From NCBI GenBank assembly GCA_035949255.1, contig DASZIL010000042.1, positions 40,107-104,106 on the forward strand: a stretch of DNA of 64,000 nucleotides. The letters are read 5' to 3'. Shown piece by piece: positions 25,589 to 34,057 of this stretch. The position numbers and the translations under genes are program-made. The stretch's first letter is position 1. Each line of letters opens with the position of its first letter. The stretch is from GAS188 sp035949255. GTDB taxonomy: Bacteria; Pseudomonadota; Alphaproteobacteria; Rhizobiales; Beijerinckiaceae. A model generated the notes under the pieces. The model did not search any database, had not been told where the DNA came from, and saw only the letters and a list, made by a program, of their open reading frames with translations.

Positions 25589-27964
25589 GTGGCCGCACGG
25601 CGTGGACAATCGAGCGCTGGCCGGGATGGTCATTGCCCATCGAGAACGCTAACATGGGCGAGGGTTGCGATCTTCGCGTCTAATCCGGGGCTTTCGATTT
25701 CCGATCTCCTGCCACGTCGCGACGCCGCGTCGAAAAGGGCCGGGCGCCTGGGCTCGCTCGCGCGATCGGCCTCGAGGCTCGGCCTCGGGCGGGCCCTCGC
25801 CTTTGCCCTGATGATCGCGCTTGCAGCGCTGAGGATGATCGATCCGCCGCCGCTCGAGGAGTTGCGGTTGCGAACCTTCGACTTCTTCCAGCTTGCCGCG
25901 CCACGCGAAGCCTCGGCACACCCCGCGGTCATCGTCGACATCGACGAAGAAAGCCTGAAAGCCTTGGGGCAATGGCCGTGGCCGCGCACGGTGATCGCCG
26001 ATCTGGTGGACAGGCTTGCGGGCCTCGGCGCCGCCGCCATCGGCTTCGACGTCATCTTCGCCGAGCCCGATCGCTATTCCCCCGGCTCCCTCATCGATCT
26101 CGTGCACGAACTCGACGAGCAGAGCCGCGAACGCATTCGCGCCTTGCCGAGCAACGATCAGATCCTGGCTGAGGCGTTTGGCCGCTCGCGTGTGGTGCTC
26201 GGCGAATCCGCCGTGACCGGGCCCGGCACGCAAGGCGGCCTTGCAAAACGCCAGATCGGCATCGCCAGCATGGGCGCCGATCCCGCGCCCTTCCTCGTCG
26301 CTTATCCAGGAATCCTTCGCAACATCGCAATCCTCGAGGACGCCGTCACGGCGACCGGAATGCTCACCATTCACCCCGAGCGCGACGGCATCGTCCGGCG
26401 GGTGCCGCTCGCCATACGGGCGCAAGGGCTGGTTCTGCCCTCGCTCAGCCTTGCGATGTTGCGCGCCGTGAGCGCGGCCGGCCAAGTCATCATCAGGGCC
26501 GACCCATCGGGAATCCAGAGCGTCGGGATTCGCGAATTGGAACTGCCGAGCGACCGCAACGGACAGCTCTGGGTCCATTTCGCCCGGCACGACAGCGCCC
26601 GTTATGTCTCGGCGGCGGATGTGCTCGCGGGGCGCGTTCCACGCGAGAAGATCGAACAGAAACTCGTGCTGATCGGCACCTCGGCAACCGGCCTCCTCGA
26701 TCGGCAGACGACCCCGGTCGACCCCTCGATGCCGGGAGTCGAGGTGCACGCCCAGATTCTGGAGAACGCCCTTTCCGGCACCTGGATTTCCTACCCCGAC
26801 TACGCAATGGCCGCCGAGCTCGCGGCAGCCTTGCTGGTATCCCTCGCGATCATCGCCATCGCGCCCGCGCTCGGCGCCGCGGCGATCGCGCTTCTCGGCA
26901 TCGTCATCGCCGCGGCGCTCACCGGGACATCCTGGTATTTCTATACGCGACAGGGCCTACTTTTCGACTTCACGTACCCGCTCTCCTCGGCCCTCGCGGT
27001 CTATCTGGTGCTGGTGTTCACGAACTATCTGCGCGAGCAGGCGCAGCGGGCTCAGGTTCGTTCAGCTTTCGGCCAGTACCTCGCGCCCGATCTCGTGGAG
27101 CAGCTCGTGCGCAGGCCCGAGCGGCTCGTGCTCGGAGGCGAAGAGCGCGAGATGACCTTCATGTTCAGCGATGTACGCGGCTTCACGGCGATTTCGGAGA
27201 GCTACAAGCAGGATCCGCAAGGGCTGACATCGCTGATGAACCGGCTGCTGACGCCGCTCACCGGCGCCATCATCTTTCACAAGGGCACGATCGACAAATA
27301 TATGGGCGATGCCGTGATGGCGTTCTGGAACGCCCCGCTCGCCGATGCGAACCATGCGAGGAACGCCTGTTTCGCGGCGCTCGAGATGCGCAAGCGGATC
27401 GCCGTCTTGAACGGCGAGCGCGAGCAGGAAGCGCGAGCCCGTGGCGAAAAATTCCTGCCGCTACGCATCGGCATCGGCGTCAACACGGGCACTTGCGTCG
27501 TGGGCAATATGGGATCGGATCTGCGCTTCAATTACACCGTCCTCGGCGACGCGGTGAATCTGACCTCGCGCATCGAAGGGCAAACGAAAAACTATGGCGT
27601 CACCATCATGGCGGGTGCGCGGACCATGATGGCGGCGGGTGACGATTTCGCGGCGATCGAGCTCGACGTCATCCGGGTGAAAGGAAAGTCGGAACCCGAG
27701 GTCGTGCACGGCCTTTTCGGTGCGTCCGATGTCGCGACGAGCCAGAGTTTTCGTGACCTTAGCCGGTCGCTGCGTCAAATGTTCACCTGCTACCGAGGGC
27801 AAGACTGGACAAAAGCGCTGGAGGCGCTCGATGCCTGCCGCGCCTTCGAGGCCGAATACGAGTTGACGACCCTCTTCGACCTCTACGCCTCCCGAATTGC
27901 AAATTTCATCGAGGCTCCGCCGCCGCCCGACTGGGACGGTGTCTACAGCTTCGAGACGAAATAG
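25589..27964 (+). CDS. CHASE2-domain adenylate cyclase
   Basis: The product senses something in the periplasm through a CHASE2 domain and makes cAMP in the cytoplasm. Order: an N-terminal membrane helix (RALAFALMIALAALRM), CHASE2 (ELRLRTFDFFQLAAP, AVIVDIDEESLKALGQWPWPR and on for about 350 residues), three further helices near 26800-27020, then a class III cyclase domain. The cyclase has both metal aspartates (FMFSDVRGFTAIS; YMGDAVMAFW), the purine-specifying lysine in GTIDKYMGDA, and NLTSRIEGQTK. It therefore looks active and specific for ATP. No ATG precedes the first helix; I list an in-frame GTG at 25589 but the true start may lie later. A short TPR-like tail follows the cyclase domain. 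Confidence 0.88.
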   Translation: MAARRGQSSAGRDGHCPSRTLTWARVAIFASNPGLSISDLLPRRDAASKRAGRLGSLARSASRLGLGRALAFALMIALAALRMIDPPPLEELRLRTFDFFQLAAPREASAHPAVIVDIDEESLKALGQWPWPRTVIADLVDRLAGLGAAAIGFDVIFAEPDRYSPGSLIDLVHELDEQSRERIRALPSNDQILAEAFGRSRVVLGESAVTGPGTQGGLAKRQIGIASMGADPAPFLVAYPGILRNIAILEDAVTATGMLTIHPERDGIVRRVPLAIRAQGLVLPSLSLAMLRAVSAAGQVIIRADPSGIQSVGIRELELPSDRNGQLWVHFARHDSARYVSAADVLAGRVPREKIEQKLVLIGTSATGLLDRQTTPVDPSMPGVEVHAQILENALSGTWISYPDYAMAAELAAALLVSLAIIAIAPALGAAAIALLGIVIAAALTGTSWYFYTRQGLLFDFTYPLSSALAVYLVLVFTNYLREQAQRAQVRSAFGQYLAPDLVEQLVRRPERLVLGGEEREMTFMFSDVRGFTAISESYKQDPQGLTSLMNRLLTPLTGAIIFHKGTIDKYMGDAVMAFWNAPLADANHARNACFAALEMRKRIAVLNGEREQEARARGEKFLPLRIGIGVNTGTCVVGNMGSDLRFNYTVLGDAVNLTSRIEGQTKNYGVTIMAGARTMMAAGDDFAAIELDVIRVKGKSEPEVVHGLFGASDVATSQSFRDLSRSLRQMFTCYRGQDWTKALEALDACRAFEAEYELTTLFDLYASRIANFIEAPPPPDWDGVYSFETK

Positions 27965-28089
27965 GAATGGATCGCCGTCGACCCTTTCCTCTCGCGTTTC
28001 GAAGCTTTGCTCTCTGAGTTGGCGCGGCCACCGCGCGATGGAGACTGGCACGCCACTTGATCAAACACTGGCCCCGGTACCGCCCAGGC

Positions 28090-29274
28090 TTAACTCATCG
28101 CCAGAAGGTGCAGGCACTTGGTTTCGCAGATTGAGAGAGCATCCCTCGTCGCGAGATAGCGGCGATGCTGCTCGGCGAGCTCCGCCGCCTTTGCCGCCAG
28201 CGGCTCATCGGCCAACATGCCGGCGATGAGCTCGGGCGAGACGCTCGCACCCGGCTCGTAGGTCTTGACGAGGTTTCCGACGCCCGCCGATCGCAGCGCC
28301 TCGCCATTGAGGTCCTGTTCGATCTGCGCGCTGAGCACGAGTTGAGGAACTCCCGCGACGAGCGCCTCGGAGGCGACGCCGCCTCCCCCGTTGTGGACGA
28401 GGAGGCGCGTCGCAGGCAGCACCTCGGCGAGCGGCGAGGCTTCGGGATCGATTTGCGCCCCCGCGCGACGCAGATCGCCGAGCTTGTCCACAGGCGCCCC
28501 CGGTGCGTGGATGCGAAGACGACGCGCAAACGGCTTGAGCGCGCCGAAAATGGACGGATGCGGCACGTAGCCCGCCGACAGATAGACGAAGACCGAATTT
28601 GCGCCCGACCTTGGCGCCGGCATTCGATCGAAGATCGGCCCGTCCAATTCCTGGATTCGCTGCGTGTCGTAGGGATCAAGCAAGGGGAAGCTCTGGACCA
28701 GGCAGGCGTCGCCCGAAAAGAGCTGAGGGAGGCGCTCGAGCATCGTCCAACCTCGCCGACAAACCGCGGAGTTGACGGTCGCGAGCGTGCGTTCCTCATC
28801 CCACATCGGTGGCGCCTGCCGATGCAGGAGAGGGAAGCGCGGCATCTCTTGCGGCGGCAAGGTATAACCATTGCCGATGAGCACGAGCGGAATGCGGCCT
28901 CGTGCCGCGAGCGCCGCGAGTGGGGCAAAATCGGCGATCACCAGATCGGGCCGCGCCGTCCTGAAAAGCTCGTCCCAGGCGCCGAGCAGCCGATCGACCG
29001 CGGCGCCATCGGCGAGGCCGGCGCCGGACAAGATGTCGTTGAGGGTCGCGGAGGAAAGAGCAAAGCGCTGCGCGGCGGGGCGCGAATGAAGCGGCCATCG
29101 GGGCGCGCCGACGATCTCGTCGACGGCATTCCCCAAAGGTCCCGCCGAGGACGGATCGTCGACCACCGCCATCGTGCGAACGCCGTGCGGCGCGAGGCGT
29201 TGCGCGATACGACGCATATTCATCAGATGGCCGAGGCCGCGACCGAGCTCCCAGGCGAACATGACGGTCTTCAT
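28090..29274 (-). CDS. GT-B glycosyltransferase, MGT/UGT-like
   Basis: This 394-residue soluble protein resembles the macroside/UDP-glycosyltransferase class (GT1 or GT28-like). The N-terminus KTVMFAWELGRGLGHLMNM has the glycine-rich first loop. The C-terminal donor site shows RLLVHNGGGGVASEALVAGVPQLVL, a form of the HxGxGT/HNGG motif. There is no signal peptide. The acceptor and donor are unknown. It is convergent with the CHASE2 cyclase and divergent from the double-domain glycosyltransferase, so it may act in the same surface-sugar pathway, but that is inference from position. The start ATG 29274 (MKTVMFAW) is preferred over 29286. Confidence 0.78.
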   Translation of the reverse strand: MKTVMFAWELGRGLGHLMNMRRIAQRLAPHGVRTMAVVDDPSSAGPLGNAVDEIVGAPRWPLHSRPAAQRFALSSATLNDILSGAGLADGAAVDRLLGAWDELFRTARPDLVIADFAPLAALAARGRIPLVLIGNGYTLPPQEMPRFPLLHRQAPPMWDEERTLATVNSAVCRRGWTMLERLPQLFSGDACLVQSFPLLDPYDTQRIQELDGPIFDRMPAPRSGANSVFVYLSAGYVPHPSIFGALKPFARRLRIHAPGAPVDKLGDLRRAGAQIDPEASPLAEVLPATRLLVHNGGGGVASEALVAGVPQLVLSAQIEQDLNGEALRSAGVGNLVKTYEPGASVSPELIAGMLADEPLAAKAAELAEQHRRYLATRDALSICETKCLHLLAMS

Positions 29275-29481
29275 CGTTGGGAACACCTCACATGCGGAAA
29301 ATGCCGCTCGACCGCAAGCAAGACCCGGACGACACCGTCGATTTCTTCTTGAACCTGCGACGCTCGTATTGTGAATTGACGCGAACGAGGCTAACCGAGC
29401 TACCTGCGGGCCGAGATCGGTCTTGCTCTCTGTTAGCCTCCGACACTCATCTCATCATTTCGAGCGCGACGCCACAAGACG

Positions 29482-31302
29482 ATGCAAGCTGGCTTGCCGG
29501 TCTCACACGAAGCCCCGAAGGGGCCATTGCCGCGCCAGGAAGTTCGCGCCTTCTGGACAGGCCCTCAACTCAGCCCTTATGAAGAGCTGTCGCTGCGAAG
29601 CCTGGTCGCGGGCGGTGCCCGCACCCTGCTCTATTCCACGAACATGGAGTTGCGCGTTCCCGATGGCGTCGAGCTTATCGACGCGCGCGAGATCCTTTCC
29701 GGGCAAGTGCATCGCTTCACCTTCGCCGATGGGGCGCGCTCGCCGGCGCTGCATTCGGACCTTTTTCGCTATTTGGCAATCCGACAATTCGGCGGCTGGT
29801 ACGTCGATCTCGACATCATCCTCCTCGGCAAGGAATTGCCGCGCCAAAAGGCCTATCTCGCGCGCGAATCCGAGAATCTCGTCAACGGCGCGGTGATGAC
29901 CTTTCCGCAAGGCTCGCCTTTCATCACCGCCGCGATCGAGGAGGCCTGGAAGCTTCTCCCCGAGGCCGGACCCGGAGCGCCCTTGAGCAAGCGCATATCG
30001 ATCGGCCCCGAGCTCGTCACGCGGCTCGTGCGGGAGTACGCGCTCGATCATGTCGTGCGTCCGCGCTCGAGCGCTTACGAGATTGGATATGACGAAATTC
30101 CCGCGATGTTCGACCCGGCGCATCACGCGGAGCTCGAGGAGCGGACCGCGGACAGCGATTTCGTCCATCTTTGGAACGAAATCTGGGGTCGCGTCCGCCT
30201 TCCCAAGCATTACGGACCGCCGGAGGGGAGCTTTCTCGATGGCCTGTTCCGCCGGTTCGGGATGGGCTTTGCCGATGAGGCCCGCCTCTCGATCGAGACG
30301 ATCACCGTCTGGTTCCGCGAGCGCAATCTGCTCGAGCAGCTTCGCTGGCGCTTGCGAACGGAGCTTCTTCCCGCCAACGCGATCGAGCAGGTGATCGAGC
30401 AGGAGCAAGGAGAGAGGCCGCGCCTCGTCCATTCGCTCTCTCGAGATCGATACGCGAGAAGCGTCAGAGCGGAACGCGCGCCGGCGGCTCCGCAGACGCT
30501 CCGGACCTTCTGGCATGGCGAGACGATCGGAATCTATCCGCTGCTTTGCCTGCGAAGCTTCGTCGATCGCGGCCACCGCATCGAGTTGTTCTCGTTCGAG
30601 ACGAAGCTCGATCTTCCCGATTGGATCACCCTTAAGGACGCGGCTGAGATCGTGCCTCGGGAACGTGTGTTGCGCTACCTCCCCGAGCAAAGGCGATTTG
30701 CGGTTCACGCGGCCCTTTTTCGTCTCGCCTTGCTGCACCGCCTGGGCGGCTGGTGGATCGATCCCGACGTCGTTTTGCTCAGGGCAGAACTGCCCGCGAC
30801 CGACCATTGGTTCAGCCGCGCTTTCGCCTCCAATATGGTTTCCACTGCCGCCCTCAAGCTTCCGGCGGCACATCCGGCTCTGACGGAGGCTCTCGTGCGC
30901 GCACCATCTTTCGAAGAGCAGATCGAGGACTGGGGCAAGGCCGGCGCTCTCCTTTTGACGAGCTTGCTGGCCGCGAACGGGTTGATGGGCTCTCGCCAAT
31001 CCGATCATGAAACCTCTGCGCTCTCCTGGTCCGGGGTCTCGCGCCTCTTCGATCCATCGCAGGCCGACCTATTGGCCAAGGAGCTCGACGGCAGGCATTT
31101 TCTCGATCTTCATCAAGAGGCCTGGTTGCGCGCCGGCGTTCCCGGTTTTCTCGGCCCGCCGCGAGGGTCCTTTCTCGATCGGCTGTTCCAGCGGCACGAA
31201 TTCGGCCTGACCTTCGCCGCCGAAATGGAGTTCGACGACGTCAAACGCTGGTTGGCCCATATGTACGATTCCATCCGCCTGCGAGAAGCCTCCGACGCCT
31301 GA
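29482..31302 (+). CDS. Tandem two-domain DXD glycosyltransferase (GT32-like)
   Basis: The 606-residue protein consists of two copies of one glycosyltransferase domain (about 20-275 and 335-606). Copy 1 has VRAFWTGPQLSPYEELSLRS, HSDLFRYLAIRQFGGWYVDL and the metal-binding DLD at 109-111; copy 2 has LRTFWHGETIGIYPLLCLRS, HAALFRLALLHRLGGWWIDP and DPD at 427-429. Both domains end alike: GPPEGSFLDGLFRR and GPPRGSFLDRLFQR. This matches the DXD sugar-binding (Gly_transf_sug, GT32-like) family, normally single-domain. Both sites look intact, so the enzyme may add two sugars or polymerise. No membrane segment is seen. The ATG at 29482 lacks a strong ribosome-binding site. Confidence 0.8.
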   Translation: MQAGLPVSHEAPKGPLPRQEVRAFWTGPQLSPYEELSLRSLVAGGARTLLYSTNMELRVPDGVELIDAREILSGQVHRFTFADGARSPALHSDLFRYLAIRQFGGWYVDLDIILLGKELPRQKAYLARESENLVNGAVMTFPQGSPFITAAIEEAWKLLPEAGPGAPLSKRISIGPELVTRLVREYALDHVVRPRSSAYEIGYDEIPAMFDPAHHAELEERTADSDFVHLWNEIWGRVRLPKHYGPPEGSFLDGLFRRFGMGFADEARLSIETITVWFRERNLLEQLRWRLRTELLPANAIEQVIEQEQGERPRLVHSLSRDRYARSVRAERAPAAPQTLRTFWHGETIGIYPLLCLRSFVDRGHRIELFSFETKLDLPDWITLKDAAEIVPRERVLRYLPEQRRFAVHAALFRLALLHRLGGWWIDPDVVLLRAELPATDHWFSRAFASNMVSTAALKLPAAHPALTEALVRAPSFEEQIEDWGKAGALLLTSLLAANGLMGSRQSDHETSALSWSGVSRLFDPSQADLLAKELDGRHFLDLHQEAWLRAGVPGFLGPPRGSFLDRLFQRHEFGLTFAAEMEFDDVKRWLAHMYDSIRLREASDA

Positions 31303-31634
31303 AGGAACATCGTAGGCGCCGGGCGAAGAGCGATCCGCTCCGCGCCCCTCACGCTCCTTCAAACTCACGGCGCACCGCTTGGAAAACTTTGCGCCTTTCT
31401 CGTCTTGGGCTTGCCAAGAAGATCGCTTCGAAGATATGGCCTTGGGCAAGTCTATTTAGCGGGGCGAGCAAGGTCGGGGTTGGAGCAAGTGTATCTAATT
31501 AGTGTTTTTGCTGACGTCGCTAGAGCGACGTCAATGGTTGAGCGATTATTCTTGAGCCCTTGCCAAGTCCCCCTTGCCAAGTCCGGCTTCGGTCCCCTGC
31601 CCTACCTCACGCGCCCAAGGAAACTCTCGATTGA
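31303..31634. promoter_or_regulatory. Regulatory-looking gap before the barrel/FecR operon
   Basis: These 332 bases hold no supported gene. They include an AT-rich stretch at about 31490-31510, a 22-bp inverted repeat (31512-31533) and a direct repeat CCTTGCCAAGTCC at 31558-31570 and 31572-31584. This is the likely promoter region of the outer-membrane/FecR gene pair. Confidence 0.5.
31512..31533. promoter_or_regulatory. 22-bp inverted repeat, candidate operator
   Basis: Arms TGACGTCGCT (31512-31521) and AGCGACGTCA (31524-31533) are exact inverse copies with a two-base AG spacer. It lies 102 bases upstream of the outer-membrane protein start, right after an AT-rich stretch. The two-fold symmetry and spacing fit a dimeric helix-turn-helix regulator. 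It does not match the CRP consensus TGTGA-N6-TCACA. Confidence 0.5.
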
Positions 31635-33008
31635 ATGCGGATCTTCATGAGATCGGAGGCTCGCCTCCCAAGATTTTTCGCGGGGCGAGGCCGGCCAGGC
31701 CGCATCCTCGCCGGGGTTCTCGCGTTATGGCTCGCCAATGGTGGTGGAGCAAGCGCGCAGGATGCGGCGACCGAGCAGCAGCGACTTTACGACCAGATGG
31801 TCCGCCAACCCACGAACTATGATGCCACCTTTGCATTCGTGAAAGTCGCGACCGAGCGTGGCGATTACGAAGCCGCGATCGGTGCGTTGGAGCGCCTTCT
31901 CTTTTACAACCACGATCAGCCCCTGGTGAAATACGAGCTGGGCTCGCTTTATTTTCGACTCGGCTCCTACGCATTGGCCAAACGCTATTTTCTCGAAGCT
32001 CTCGCAACCCCTGATGTCGACGCGGCGACGAAGGCGCGAATCGAGGCCTCGCTTCAGATCGTGGATAAACAGTCGCAGCCGAGCCGATTCTCGGGTTTCG
32101 CCCAGACCGGCTTGCGATATCAGTCGAATGCGAGCTTCGCGCCTTCGAGCAACACCGTACGATTCAACGGAGCCGATTTCGGGCTGCCGCCCACGAACGG
32201 GGGTAAAAGCGACACGAATTGGTTCGGGTTGGTCGGGCTCAGCCATGATTACGATTTGCAGGACCAGAACGGCACGGTGCTCGAGACGCGCTTCATCGGA
32301 TACCTCACGCAGCAGTTTCGCCTGCAGGATCTCGATGTCGGGCTTTTCGATGTGAGCTTCGGGCCGCGACTGTCTGTCGCCTCCGAATGGATTCCTGGAG
32401 CGACGATCAAGCCCTATGTGGTCGGCGGCAGCGCTTGGGTGGACGGCGCGCGATATCTTTCCTCCGGTGGCGCCGGGCTTTCGTTCGCCATCCCGACCCG
32501 TTGGGACGCGACGCTCGAGCCGAACGTCGAATGGCGGCGCGTGAACTACGTCACGGGCAACCCCGTTCTGGCGGAATTCAATTCGGGCGATTGGCTCACG
32601 GTCGCACTCGGATCCTCGTTGCCGATCAACGATCGGTTCAAGCTCGACGCTCGCGCCTACTATCGGCGCGGCGACTCCTCGATGAATTTTCAGTCCTTCA
32701 ATCAATGGGCTATCGAAGGGGCGCTGTCCTACGAATTTGCCCCTCCGCTCGCCTCGATCCCGCAGAACTGGACGATTTCTCCCTTCGCGCGGCTGATCCG
32801 AACGAGCTTCGATGCGCCAAATCCCTTCATCGATCCAGCGACCACCAACGCGGTGAACGAATGGGTCGCCGGCATCACCTTGGACGCGCCGATAACCACA
32901 AGCTTCGGCATCGCCACGACGATTCAGTACGACCGCAGCTATTCGCCGCTTCCAAACTACCGCCAGAACAATCTCTCGATCCTGGCCGGGCCGACGGCAA
33001 GGTTCTAA
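31635..33008 (+). CDS. TPR plus beta-barrel outer-membrane protein (Slam/DUF560-like)
   Basis: The 457-residue exported protein starts with a signal peptide (hydrophobic core ILAGVLALWLANGGGASAQ). A TPR-like helical part follows (about residues 43-150; repeats YDATFAFVKVATERGDYEAAI and VKYELGSLYFRLGSYALAKRY, here given in part). From about residue 155 alternating aromatic/polar strands continue to the C-terminal phenylalanine (GPTARF), as in outer-membrane barrels. This plan resembles surface lipoprotein assembly modifiers (Slam) and exopolysaccharide exporters. The cargo is unknown. The FecR-domain gene follows after 12 bases, so they form an operon. An ATG at 31647 is an alternative start. 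Confidence 0.78.
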   Translation: MRIFMRSEARLPRFFAGRGRPGRILAGVLALWLANGGGASAQDAATEQQRLYDQMVRQPTNYDATFAFVKVATERGDYEAAIGALERLLFYNHDQPLVKYELGSLYFRLGSYALAKRYFLEALATPDVDAATKARIEASLQIVDKQSQPSRFSGFAQTGLRYQSNASFAPSSNTVRFNGADFGLPPTNGGKSDTNWFGLVGLSHDYDLQDQNGTVLETRFIGYLTQQFRLQDLDVGLFDVSFGPRLSVASEWIPGATIKPYVVGGSAWVDGARYLSSGGAGLSFAIPTRWDATLEPNVEWRRVNYVTGNPVLAEFNSGDWLTVALGSSLPINDRFKLDARAYYRRGDSSMNFQSFNQWAIEGALSYEFAPPLASIPQNWTISPFARLIRTSFDAPNPFIDPATTNAVNEWVAGITLDAPITTSFGIATTIQYDRSYSPLPNYRQNNLSILAGPTARF

Positions 33009-33020
33009 AGATGGTGTCTC

Positions 33021-33956
33021 ATGGACTGGCTTAAGCAAACGCGACTGACCCGGCTGCTGACGGCTCTGCTGTCGACGGTCGCGCCGCTGACGCATGCCGA
33101 GGCGCAGACCTTCGCGAAGGTCGGCGCAGTCAATCCGAACGCCATGGGCACCCCACCGGGGGGCGCCGACCGGACCTTGACGATCGGCTCCAGCATCGTC
33201 GTCAAGGAGCGCGTGCGAACCAACGATGCGGGCTCGACACAGCTTCTCTTTCCGGACCAGTCGACGTTGAATCTCGGCAGCAACAGCGACATGGTCATCG
33301 ACGAATATTTCTACAATCCGGAAGCGAAGAGCGGCTCGATGGTGGCTTCGGCCACCAAGGGCGCCTTGCGCTATGTCGGTGGCCAGATCAGCCACACCTC
33401 GGGAGTGACGATCACCACGCCCTCGGCCGTGCTCGGCATCCGCGGCGGAATCGCGACGATCCTGCTGGCGCTGTCGGAAAGCATTGCGCAGCTCGATCCC
33501 AATCTCCGGGGGCGCGTGGGCAACGAGCTCGTCATCAACCACTTCGGCACGGTCACGATCAAGAACAATGTGAGCCAGGTCACGCTGAGGCCCGGCGAGG
33601 CCACGGCGATCGCCTCCGTCAATCAGCCGATCGCCTTGCCTTTCAAGGTGACGGATGCGAGCCTGCAGCAGATCCTGCGCACGCAAACCAGCCGTTCCGG
33701 ACAAAGCGGCGGTTTCGGTGGCCGAGGCAGTGCGCCGCCCGGCCTCGTCATTCCCTCGCCGCCGGGGTTCGGCACGGCCAATCTCGCAAACCCCGCCCGC
33801 CCGCCCGGGACCGATCCGCTCGGATACACCTCCGTGTTCAGCGCCGGGGCCGGCGTATCAAGGAACAAATTTCAGACCAACCAGGTGCAAAGCGTCGTTC
33901 CGCAAGCGCAAAGCGCTATGAAAGCGAAAACCACGAGTCCGCCATCCTATCCTTAG
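33021..33956 (+). CDS. FecR-domain periplasmic protein
   Basis: The 311-residue exported protein has a signal peptide (LLTALLSTVAPLTHAEA) and a FecR domain. Landmarks are LTIGSSIVVKERVRTNDAG, TQLLFPDQSTLNLGSNSDMV, the KGALRYVGG and SGVTITTPSAVLGIRGG blocks, and VTLRPGEATAI. Unlike classical FecR it has no cytoplasmic anti-sigma part and no membrane helix beyond the signal, so it is not an anti-sigma factor but a free periplasmic FecR-type protein. The last 100 residues are Gly/Pro/Ser/Gln-rich. Its tight pairing with the barrel protein suggests that both act on the same envelope process; proteins of this type are often found near CHASE2 cyclases, as here. Confidence 0.85.
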   Translation: MDWLKQTRLTRLLTALLSTVAPLTHAEAQTFAKVGAVNPNAMGTPPGGADRTLTIGSSIVVKERVRTNDAGSTQLLFPDQSTLNLGSNSDMVIDEYFYNPEAKSGSMVASATKGALRYVGGQISHTSGVTITTPSAVLGIRGGIATILLALSESIAQLDPNLRGRVGNELVINHFGTVTIKNNVSQVTLRPGEATAIASVNQPIALPFKVTDASLQQILRTQTSRSGQSGGFGGRGSAPPGLVIPSPPGFGTANLANPARPPGTDPLGYTSVFSAGAGVSRNKFQTNQVQSVVPQAQSAMKAKTTSPPSYP

Positions 33957-33996
33957 CGCCGGGCGCGTTCGGGCTCGTCTAGCGCCGGGCGCGTTC
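33954..33996. repeat. 17-bp direct repeat after the FecR gene
   Basis: TAGCGCCGGGCGCGTTC occurs at 33954-33970 and again at 33980-33996, a period of 26. The first copy provides the FecR stop codon. The 13-mer GCTCGTCTAGCGC at the second copy also occurs at 24687-24699 next to another gene end. Confidence 0.65.
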
Positions 33997-34006
33997 AAAT
34001 CGAGGG

Positions 34007-34057
34007 AGCGAATGAAGTTGCCCCAAAAATGGATCCCATTTTTCCGGGTCATGCTCA
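34007..34057. repeat. Rhizobial-type intergenic hairpin repeat, copy E
   Basis: The core AAAAATGG (34025-34032) and CCATTTTT (34036-34043) pair exactly around a three-base loop, and the right edge TCATGCTCA resembles the other copies. It lies between the convergent FecR and alcohol dehydrogenase genes and supplies the latter's stop codon (TCA at 34055-34057). Confidence 0.6.

Noticed and set aside
25589..27964. Cyclase read as a guanylate cyclase
   Set aside because: The purine-specifying position is lysine (GTIDKYMGDA) rather than glutamate, which points to ATP.
28045..28061. Sigma-54-like promoter, CTGGCACG then TTGAT
   Set aside because: The -12 element reads GA where GC is nearly invariant, and it lies between two convergent genes with nothing suitable downstream.
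31512..31533. Palindrome read as a cAMP response element or CRP site because of TGACGTC
   Set aside because: TGACGTCA is a eukaryotic CREB motif; the bacterial CRP consensus TGTGA-N6-TCACA is not matched. I keep it only as an unassigned operator.
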